The position numbers were made by a program, and so were the translations under genes. Below are positions 39,701 through 51,700 of a stretch of 64,000 nt of DNA, piece by piece. A model generated the notes under the pieces. The model had not been told where the DNA came from. It did no database searches and saw only the letters and a list, made by a program, of their open reading frames with translations. Numbering within the stretch: the stretch's first letter is position 1; each line of letters opens with the position of its first letter. This stretch comes from Chrysopilus asiliformis (lineage: Eukaryota > Arthropoda > Insecta > Diptera > Rhagionidae), in NCBI GenBank assembly GCA_964034945.1, contig OZ035960.1, positions 26,213,487-26,277,486 on the forward strand, given 5' to 3'.

Positions 39701-42700
39701 GTCAAGACCCATTGACGGGGGAATCCATTGCGAATCACAATCAGAATCTACTCCGCGACATTGAAACCCTAATTGGCAACATGGAACAAAATCAAGCCAA
39801 GCAAAATGAAAACATGCTGAAAAACATTGAAAATATGCTGGAAAGTCTGTTGTCTAGGCAAACATCATCACGACCTGAGTCGGTGGATTTAAGTGACATT
39901 TCAAATATTGACAGAATTCTGGTGAAGAGCCCCATTGTTGTTCCATTGAAAAATAGGAGTGGTGGCAATTCATCATCAACCGATATGGACATAAAAAACT
40001 TTGTTTCGCAGCATATTCAAGACATAATTCCAGATCTGGTTGAGCAAGTCGAGAAAGAATTGCACGAAGATTCAAGTGACGAAGAGTCATATGAAGAGGA
40101 AGGAGAAGAAGAGGAGGACGACAGCGCGGTAGAAGAGGCTGACAGCGAAGGTGTCGAAGTTCCAAGAAACGAGGAGCGTCAACAACAACAACTCCAGGTC
40201 ACAGCCTCTCAGCAAGATAACAACCACCCGTCGACAACCAGATCTTCGCCAATACCTTCCCCCACACCGGCTATACCACCACAACAACCCGCTATGGATA
40301 CCGAACAATACATAATGGATGTGATCATAACACCGAATCTTAGCTATTGCAGTGCTGGAAATGAGGAGCCGGTGACCACTTATGAGACGAGCGACGTGGA
40401 GCAATTTACATACGTGAAAGAAACTGGTCCAGCGATCTTCATTGAACCTGATTCCATGAAGCACTTCAATTTGGTTCACGTACATCAAGTTCAAGTGGAC
40501 TTTAGACCGCATGAGGTGGAAGTTACACAACAACAGTCTCGTGATGTTGGTCCCTCACAAAAAAGCCCCCAGCAAACGCAAGAAACTGCACAAAACCAAG
40601 GACAACAAGTATCGCAAAATAAGCAAAGTAATGAACCACAGCAAAATGTTGGAGGAAAGAGTAAAAAACGGCGAAATCGGAAGAAAAACAAGAGTAACAG
40701 CATCAACGGGGCACCAGGTACTGCAGATGTAAATGTAAGTTCAGGTAGAGAAAACTCCATCACTTCTTCTCAGATCGCAACAATTGATAAAGGTGATGCA
40801 CCGATAAATGCAGGAGCTCGCGAAGAAACGCAAGTGCAACCCATTCAACAAGCAGATCCCCATATTGAAGAAGCTTATGTAATTAACGATTCAATTACAG
40901 ACATTGCACAACAATCCTCTCCCGTTCCAGATAACTCGACAGTATCTTCCCCAGAATCTATTCTAGCAGAACTAAATAAAGAAGCAGCTTCTTTACAAGA
41001 GCCTCCAACACGTACTCCTGAATCAATGCAACTGGAAATGCGTGAAAACTCAGCTACTACTCCCACTCCAGAAATCACATTTGCAGGAATTTCTGCTGCT
41101 GAAATCACATCTGCAGGAATTTCTGTTGCTGAAATCACTACTGAAGATACCCAAAGCGTTGCCCAAAACTCAACAGCCACACCAGGTGGGATCGTGAGAA
41201 GGAATTCTCAGAACTCCAGAATTCCGGTACGAAGAACGTCGCTCCCTAAAGCCACTCAAATAAAAGTTGGTAGTGATTTAAAGGACTCAGAGATAGAAAC
41301 TTCTTCAGCTGCTCTTAATCTCACAGAAGGCTCTAGCCAACCAGAATCTGATCAGTCGGCACTTGCTAAACAAGAAATCATGATTAGTACCAAAAATATT
41401 GTCCTTCAAACACCTCAACAACCACAAGATAATACTAAAAACTATGTTTCGCACGCGGGAGGCTTTCAGGGAGACACTGAAGACGATTTATTCAAAGATG
41501 TTGAAGATAGTTCAGACGAACAAGATTCAGATAATAAGTTTGAGGACCCAAAGGATGAAATTGTGTCCAATTTGGAACTAAAAAACCCAATCGACGAGAC
41601 TAATAAAGATGATGACGAGTCTGAAGAGCTCTATAGCGTTGCTAGTGAAACAAGTGAAACTCTGAATGAAAATCAAATAGAAAATCAAGTCAGTGAACAT
41701 TATGTATCCACATTGAAGATTCAAACCCCCCAAATTATGCAGGAAGCAAATTTGGAAGCTTCAAGTTTGGAAGCGCCTAGTTTAGAAGCCTCGAATTTGA
41801 CAATTCCCCAAGAAAATCAAGGGGTTCAGAACAGTTTAGTAGTTAATGAACCTCAAGTAAAGCTTCAATCAATAGTCGACACTGTCACTGGTGATCAAAC
41901 AGCATCTGAAGGTGAAGAAACTGGCACAGAGAGTGAAGATAATCAAAGTGAAGGCCAACCAGAAGGACAACTAGAAGCACCCGAAGGACACGAAATTTCT
42001 GGCATCCCAGAATATGAGAGAAATTTCTCACCCGATAACGTGATTACAAGCAATGCATCTCACGATGGTTTACAACAAACAGAACGACATGAAAGCACAC
42101 AATCGGAACAGGTTAATAATACACCATACAAAAACAGCGACAACAGAGGCGGTGAAACCTCGAGACCACAACAGAATCTATCGGAATTGGTTGAGGATAC
42201 ACAAAGACTCATCAAGCAAATGAAGGAAGAAATTAGTTTTGATATTGCATCAATGTCGTCACAGGAAGAAGATGACTATTCAGAGGGATATTCGGAAGAT
42301 TGGACAGATGAAGATTTCGAAGAAGAAGAAATGGGAGAAGAGCTTGGCGAGGAAGAAGAAGAAATCGGTGATGGCGAAGAAAATAGTGAGTGGTCGGGCA
42401 CTGAGGAGGAACTCCATAACAACAATCATACAGAAACCAACACGCCTTCATTGGGACAAAACCCAATTGAAGAAGCACCACATGAAATCATTCAAGAAGG
42501 AAGCTTGGAAATTGTGCCGACAGTAGATTCTAACATAGATGAATATGAAAGAACTGAAAACACTGAGGATTCTGTAAAAGTCACAAATGTGGAAAGCAAT
42601 GCCAATAAAACCCCTGAAGATCTTGGAGATCAAAGATCAACGCCCTTGCCTGGCGAGAGATACGAAGCTTTAGTTGAAGACGTTACAAATTTACCTCAGA

Positions 42701-45700
42701 ACCAAGCTGAGGCAGTCGAAATTCAAACAGAATCAAATGTGAACGAGGAAGCAATCGATGCTTCAATTTCGCCAGCCCCTGAAGATCAACAAATTGAATT
42801 TTCTGATGATCAATTGGTGGTATTACCTCCAGATTTAAATATCGAAAGTCACGTTAGTTCACCGAATGAACTCGATACTATTGAAGTGGTGTTCAATGAA
42901 AGGCCCATAACGCCGATTCAAGCCCAGGATACAAGAGAAAGTGAAATTCTAGTGAAGAAAGAAGCCCCACAAGTGGTGCTGCAAAGTACTTCCAATGAAG
43001 CACCAAAACATGAAACGAATACTACTAGCCAAGTAGTTGATGTTACTTACCAAGAAGAATTGATTCCTGAAATACAGACATCAACAAACCAAGCAATTTT
43101 AGAGCAAATCCGTGTACCAGCAATAGTCCCTCTCAATAGATTACAGAAAAATGAAACACAGCCAAAAGACTCATCCGAGGTATCAAAAAATGCACCGAAA
43201 AAATCTAAAAGTAGCACAAGTTTACCGGCAATTAAAAAACCGTCCAATTCGCAAACTTCCTCAATGAATGTTGTTAAAATTGAGATTTTAGGACAAGAAA
43301 ATACTTCAGCAAAAGCTTCCCCATCATCTCAAAATGAACCCGAAAATAACACAAAATCCATCAAACAAAATGGAAAACCCAATCGTATTCCCGTGCGCAC
43401 AAAATCATTTTCCGGTCCATTCACCATTAAAACTACGTCCATTAGAGCCATCCAGCAGGAGCTTCTAAGCAAACAGGAGGCAAGTAAAAATTCAAGAAAT
43501 CTGAGACCATCAAAACTAGTTCCGCCAAAGATAATTGCAAAACCAGGTGGTAGTACCATACATGAAACTATTTCGAAATTGACGCGTTCGCAAAGCATTA
43601 GCGTCGATAGAAAAACATTAAAAGCTGAGAAAAAATCATCATCAGTTGACCGCAAGATTCCAAAGAAAAAATACCATGAGACATGCTTTAGTGATGAAGA
43701 CCAAAGTTCATCATCCGAGGACGAAAAAATTAAAATGACCACTCACCGGAAACAAAGCGCACCAGCGCGTGTTTTTAAAACATATCAGAGCTATGATGAT
43801 GACACTGAATCACCAGAGGTAAGCTAAATGTTAAAAAAAAATATCAGTAGTGATCAATACAAAACTTTCCTCTGCAATATTTAGGTCCGGAAAACATATG
43901 TGAAAAATAATATTTTTTCAAATATCACAAGAACCGTTAAAGATACGTAAAAAAAGGCATGCAGGAAATTTAATTTCCTACACTGAAAGAAATCCGTCAT
44001 CATATAGATGAATTTTTGCATTGGCCTGACGAAATAATTCGTCAATTTTGGTCCAATGAACGCGTGCATTGATTCAATGTAATCCTATTCATCAAGTGAT
44101 GAACAGGTTCGTTCGATGATGAATTTTTCTTCATATTGATGAATAATATTTTAATGAAATTGTACGTAATTTGATGATTTTTTCCTCATATTGATGCACA
44201 ATAATGATCAAAATTTTGATGAATTTGTACGTTATTTGATGATTTGTTCCTCATATTGATGAATAATGAGGAAAAAATTTTGATGAATTTGTACGTAATT
44301 TGATGATTTTTTTCTCATATTGATGAAAAATTACTATATATGAATATTGATGAATTCTAACATAGTTGAATTGTTTCTGCAACATGTTGGCAACCAATTA
44401 TCCCACCTGAAAATCATTAACCGAATACATCGACCCATGAAGTTTTTATATTATGTATAACGATAAATTCAAACCAATGGATTATTTTTTTTAAAGTTTA
44501 TTAGAAAATATTTCTTTTTTTAAGTTCATTTAAAAATATAAAAAATTTTTTTTAGTTTGTTTTAACTCTTCCAAAATTACACATATTTTTGGTGATTTTT
44601 TAACATTTTCCTTTGATATGTTATAAAAATATAATTCAATAAATACCCAAAATTGTTCACATGCTATTGGATATTCTAAATTAAAAAGATGGAATGACTT
44701 AAAACCTATATCAATATAACGCAACAAATTTGTAAATAGTAACTTTGTTCCATCTAAATACACCCAAAAGCTTTCAAAATTTGATAAATGTTCATCACCG
44801 AGAGCCAAAATGAATGGCTGAATATTTTCTTGGCGTGATTTTATATGACCTAAGTGATCTTCCAGCTGTTGTGTTGATTTGCCCATGCATGCGAAGGCTT
44901 CCTGGGCGTAAAGACCAAAATATTTGAAAAATGAAAGTAGTAGAACCTAAATAATAAAGAGTATACATGAAAATCTGCGGTTTCAGTTTCTTATTTACTT
45001 GTATGATGCAAGCATACCTGATTCAATTTCGGTCTCGGGGATTGAGTTTAAAACAGAGTTTATTGTGGAATCCTTAATGTGCTTATTGTCTTTCAAAAAG
45101 TTGTAAATATTTTTAAGTTTTAGCACCCAGTCGACCAGTATACCTCCATGATCCTCAAAAAGTGTTTGAAAATCCTTGTGAATCTGCGTTATAAAATTTA
45201 AAAATTTAAAAACCTATAATTTATTATTTGCATAATATAATATTTTGTGTCTTACCGTTTGACTTTATATACTCGGGAGACAATTTAAATATTCCTGCTA
45301 AATTTGCGCAGTTATCCAGCTCATTGATTCTATATTGAGCACATCCTTGCCAAAGGCTTTCAAATTCTTCCTTTGATAGGTTGTCAAATTTAAGGCTTCG
45401 AATAATCGCTTCTGCATCTTTTTCTGGAACTTAAAATGAAAAAATACTAATTATTCCTAAAGTATCGAATTTATGTAATATTATGATAGTTACCAATATT
45501 TGCTAGCTTTTGTTTTTGACCCTCGTTTTTGTCTTCGTTTTGTTTCGTTGCATAGTTCCAAATACTTGAAAAATATTAAGTAATGGCTCAATTAATAGTT
45601 ACATTACATGATCGTTAACTTCATATACATCTTTCCGAGAATAATTGTTATTTGCATGAAGAGCGACCAAAAATTTTAATGAATTTTCGAACAAATTTTC

Positions 45701-48700
45701 AATGGATTCGTTTAAATTATAATTATTAGATGCTTTTTTTATTTCTTACAGCGTCAGTATTTTTATGATCAACATTTGTATGTTTTTTTTTAAATATGTT
45801 TCTTATAGGTAGAAACATTTTTAAAAATCTGGTAACAACTAAAACACCGGTAACTGCGATGTTAGTTGATGGATTTTTTTGAGGTCTATGTTCTCAAAAC
45901 ATCTATGTTCTCAAAACTGTCTTGGCAAACGAAGCAAAGCGTACCTACCGAATCAATTTTCCACTGAATTTATTATATTATTAAAAATTTAAAGTTTTCT
46001 CACTCACTTAGATATATTATTCACACTTTTCACTGGACATAAACTCGCAGGTTTCACTTTTCAGGGCGAAGTTTTGAAAAATGATCCACTCGAACGAGAT
46101 AAACAACTGAATATGCCGCAATTCTGACAAGTCTCTTCCAAACTCAAAGACAAATAACGGTATTATCATTGGCGCTTAGAATGACGAAATACTCAATGTT
46201 CTGGTAAAATGACGAAAGTTCATCAATTCGTTCATGAATTTGATGAAAGATTCATCAATGATGGAGGAGCATCATCAACTCGACGATTGTTTACATCAAT
46301 TAATGAATTTTTCATAATTTTCCCGCGTTTCTCACTGACGCGCGAATTGTGAAATAGGAATTCATGGATGTAGAGTTCATCAAATGATGAAATTGGTTAT
46401 TAAATCGCAACGCATGTGCGGATTTCCTACCGAATAGGTTGATGATTGTAATTTCTTCATTTAGAAGAATAGCTTCATCAAATAATGCAGAAACATGATG
46501 CACCTTACATCAAAATAATGTATTTAACATCAAATTGATGAAATAAAGTTGACGAAAGGCGTTCATCAATATGACGTAGGACATTATTTTCAGTGTATAA
46601 ATTTGGTTATATACATTTTTTTTATAAAAGTGTATAGTTTTCGAAAGATTTTCAAAAAACTGAATTTTTTCAAATATCTTGAGAACCGTTAGAGATACAA
46701 AAATCCGCTAAACCACAAAATGTAGAAAATTGTATATCCTTTAAATTTTGTTATATTCATTTTTTCCAAAAAGCGCTTAAATTTCGAGACATTTTTTACA
46801 AAATGGTTTTTTTTAAATTTATATGGAAGGTATCTTTATACCTAAGATTATTTTTCCAAAAGTTTACAGAAAACGACGATTTTCGTTAAACTCATTTACA
46901 AAAAATTTCAAGTCGCTAAGTCAACGCGTTCTAGAGTGATTTAATATAGACCGACACACCGACAGACAGAGTACGGACATCTTCATAATTTTGCCTGAAA
47001 CGGATTTCGTACTGATTAGAAATTTTCTATCTGCCCCTGTACTCGAGTCGGTGTCCGTCATGAATACAATACTTTCCGTCTATAAAAGAAGAAAGTAAAA
47101 AGTTTGGCCTAAAAGATAAAAGAAAAATCATTTTTCTTTGATCGAAAAATAATTTTTCACCTCAATTTTATAAAAATCATTATTTTCCATGAAAAATCAA
47201 AGTTTATTCACATTTAATTGGAAATAAAAACAGCATACAAAAGAAGAACTTTGGTTTATGAACGGAATCTGTTCCCGCTCATAAGCCAAGACACGAAATA
47301 ATTTTTCCCGCACAGATTATTGTAAATTGAACTATTGTATTTCGTTTTACTTATATTTTTCGATTATGTTTTTCTATTAACACGTTGGCTACCAGCCAAA
47401 AAAACGCTTACTCCGCTAGTATACACTGGGAAAAAACGCAAAAATCATTTCTGTACTTTGTGAGTCACCAGTGAACACAAGATCAATACAGACAAAAACG
47501 AACTCCATGCTCCACAAAAAAACCCCTTTGTACCGCACGAGCGACTGCACTCAACCGTGGAACTTGAGAAACTGACGGTAATGACAATAGTGTGTGTACA
47601 CCGGTGACTCACATGGTAGCCAACGTGTTAAACCGAAGCATTTTTACATTTTTATACTCAAAAAGAGTTCATTAACAGAAGCTTCACTGTATTCTAAATC
47701 TTATAACTGAAAACAAAAAGAAATTGAAAAATGTGATTTCAAATTTTAAATAGATGCAAAATTTTAAAATTTGACCAAAACTTTACTAAAATATTAAATG
47801 GATTTTTAAAAAAATATTTTGAATATCATCACAATTTCATTTTTTTTTTCAAATTTTAATTCCAAAAGGAACAAGCAAGGATGCTGATCAATGAAGGACT
47901 CGTAAACACTTATGGCGAAGCTCATTTAGCAGCAGCACTGATTAATCTTAAATTCCAAAAGGATTCCGCTATTTGGGCAGCAAAAGAATGCAATGACCTG
48001 GACCAGGCGATTTCTTTCTTGCAACAGGATTGCGAACTTTGCACAGGAAGATATCCAATGAACGAAATCGTTTCCATGCTGAAATGTACGCATCAATGCT
48101 GCAGGGATTGTGCGAAAAACTACTTTACCATTCAAGTAAAAAACGATTTTTCTAATAACCAATTTTTCATTTAAAAAAAATTGTGGTAGATTACCGACCG
48201 AAGTATTGGAGACTGTAACTGTCCGTTTTGTAAAAAACCAGAGTTACATGACCCAGACATGCACGAAGATGACATTCTTGAGTATTTTTCAAATTTGGAC
48301 ATTTTCCTAAAAAGTATTGTCGACGCTGACGTCCACGAATTGTTTCAAAGAAAACTCAGAGACAGAACTCTAATGCAGGATCCAAATTTCAAATGGTGCG
48401 TCCAGTGCTCATCAGGATTCTTTGCTAGACCAAAGCAAAAGCGTCTAATTTGTCCCGATTGTGGATCAGTCACTTGCGCTCAATGTCGAAAACGAGTAAT
48501 TCTCATATTTCTATTTATTTGTCTTGATTAAAATGAGCAGTGACTTTTTTACGTTTATAGTGGGAAAAACAGCATGAAGGATTAACTTGCGATAAATTCT
48601 GGGAGTGGAAGGAGGCCAACGATCCAGATAAGCAGGCCGAGGGAGTTGCTTTGCATTTAAAAAATCATGGAATTGATTGTCCCAAATGTCGATTTAGATA

Positions 48701-51700
48701 TTCTCTTGCTAGGTTAGTATTTCATATGCGAATAACTGCCCTTTAGTAATATCTACCCTTTTACCAATCCTTTTTAACGGTTAGCTAATTAAAATTAATT
48801 TGAAAAATTATACAAAAAAATCGTCGTATTATAAATATATGTCGTCGCGTCGTATTGAAAAAGACAAGTGTATAGAATACGATTTCATAGAAGTCTTCCA
48901 TACATCAATATTCAATCAGATAACAACTCGGTAAACCTAACTCTTCCTTATAGTTACATATTTCCATAACGACTTAAAAAACAAAATCGACGAAAAATTC
49001 GCTACAAATTTATTAACAAATTTTTCGTCGATTTTTGTCAAGAAGTATTTATAAATTCTCTAGAAAATATTGCTGAAGAGTTCTTTTAATTTTTTAAGAT
49101 TTTCTTAATAACTGAAAAAATGTTAACGATTGGCAAAGTTCTTTCTAACAAAATTTTTGCATATTAGTTTTTATTACTACCACAATTTCGATCTGCGCGG
49201 TGAAAATTTCTCAGCTAGGCGATTTTTACGCCAAATTTTATTGGATATTGATTTTTTTAAACACAATTTTTTTGGCAAATTAATACATTTTATTTGACAT
49301 AGGGGTGGCTGTATGCATTTTACATGCACACAATGCAAATACGAATTCTGCTATGGTTGCGGAAAGGCTTTTATGATGGGAGCGAAATGCACAGTTTCTC
49401 CATACTGTGCGAAATTAGGTCTCCACGCCCATCATCCAAGGAACTGTTTATTCTATTTAAGGGACAAAGATCCAGATGATCTCCAGAAACTTCTCAAAAT
49501 GAGCCGTATTCTATATGATACTGAACCAGCCGACAGCTTGAAGACTGAGAACACGGATGGAGCTAAAGCCATCGTGAAATGCCCGATTCCTTTGCAAAAG
49601 GAAACTCCAACAGGACTCGTGGACACAGTTTGCAGTGCTGAAGTTCCAGAAGGTCATGCTGGATTATGTCGGTAAGAATCATCAGGTTTATTCAGAAACT
49701 AATTCCCCATTTTCTCATTATTATTTTTTACAACATTCAAGTCATATTGATTCATTTTGAATTCGTTAAAAATTTGATAAAGTGAAGAAGGGTTAGTGCA
49801 ACCAGGGTCTAGTGTGGCTGCGAAAACATTGATATTTCTGTGAAAAAAAAACACTGGATATACAATTTTGGAATCTTCTCTTTTGAAGTTCACCGAAAAG
49901 TCTGGCAATTTACATCTTTTGCGCTCAATGGGCTCAATGAAAATTTAGGGGGAAATATGCCTGGAAAGTTTGGCATTTTTTTTAAATTCTGTCCTGCTTC
50001 CTAGAATATCAAAACTTTGTATTCTTACCAAGTTTAATGTGTAGTTTTCAAACATACACCGTATTTTGGCGTTGAACTAATGATTTTGAATTGGCCGCCG
50101 CGATTGCACTTGCCCGGGGGCGTCGGAAGGTTTTTTTCCCTTTCTAAAAAAACTTGTTAAAAACGTACTTTTGTTTATACTTGGAAATTTTGAAAAGCCG
50201 ACCAGGGAGAAGAGGTTTGTCTCAATTTATATTTGTAATTATTTAGATAGAAAAGTAATTTCCGTTCTTCGATATGCAAGCAAAAATTGTGCCGCAGGCA
50301 AATTTTTCATTGGAAAAGTCCAAATATACAGTAATTTTTAAAGAAATTGCGCCCCAAGTGCCCCTCCCCCTTCTGACCACAATGCACTTGCCTCATGATT
50401 TTTCCAAGTGGTGAAAGTACAAAGTCCAAATATATATAATTGAGAAAATATTCAATTTACCTAAAAAAAATTGTAAATTTTACTACTTAAGTTATTAAAT
50501 TTATTATAAAAATAGCCGATTTTGACTATTTTTGTATTTGAAATCAACTATTTTAGTAATAATCAAATCTTGTTAAGTAAAATATATATTTTTATACATT
50601 CCTTATAACAATAAAAACCTATCGTGTAAATGTTGCTCAATTTTTCAATCAAAGTTAAATAAAACCAAATGGTGTGTACTGAGCTTTATTTCTGTAATTC
50701 TCATAGTTATCTCACAGTTATCAATAGTTAAAATTTTTTTTAAAAAATCAGCCCGGTTGCATTGAACCACTTCACCTTACCCATATTTTCTACACTTTTA
50801 ATATGGCCACGATAACCTAAAAGATAAGTCTTAGATGATTTTTTTAAATTGTTTTTTTTCAATCAATTTTGTTTTTATTTTTTGTAAAAAGATCATTTTT
50901 ACAACAAAACGAAATCTAATTCAAAAATTGGCCTATCAGAGTATAAATGTATAAAAGCGAAAAAAAAATAAAAATAAAGTTCATTACATATTCCTGTGAA
51001 AAAATTCCAGAAATCATTACATTGAATATTTATGCCTGGTAATTCGCGAGAACATGGTTGATTCCCTTGACATATTAACGGCCGATGATCTTGAGACTAT
51101 CGTTAGACGGGCGGCCCTTCGCCCACCGCCAAGGCCATACGGCATTGTCGAGGGTATCTATAAACGCGAATTACTTAAGGTGAGCAAAATATCGATTTAA
51201 GCATGTTTTATCTAACAGATTTTTTTTCTCTCATTTCTTTCAACTGATTTTGTGTTACTGAACCAAAACCATCCCAAAAATAAAATTTAAAAAAAAAAAC
51301 TCTTTAACCAAAAACAAACATTAATTGAAAATCTAAAAAAAATTATTGTGAAACTACTTTATGTGCCTCCCAACACATCGGGTTTTACAACAGACAACAT
51401 TACGTTGAATATTTGGTAGCTGAGGTGTCGAAAGCGAACATTGATCCATTGCCCATCCTTGATTTAACCGATTGTGTACAGGAATTGAGAAGACGTGGAT
51501 TAGCTTTACCTGAACGTGGGCCATGGGATACTGACGAGATTTATCGGGAAATGTGCCAGAAGGTTAGCTGCTAAAAATCAAACTAAAATCAATTTTACAC
51601 TTTACTAGCATTTTGCATTTTGTTATGAAATTATATATACATATATATACCTATATAGAAATCAAACGAATAATCAAAATTATTGCTATGTTTCTGATTG

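Noticed and set aside
40087..40533. 148-codon minus-strand frame (and others) inside the giant LUBEL exon
   Set aside because: These are antisense shadows of the acidic coding sequence; their Leu/Ser/Phe-rich content follows from reversed Glu/Asp/Gln codons.
44100..44345. Regularly spaced repeats considered as a CRISPR-like array
   Set aside because: The units are contiguous and degenerate with no unique spacers, lie at a transposon end, and the genome is eukaryotic.
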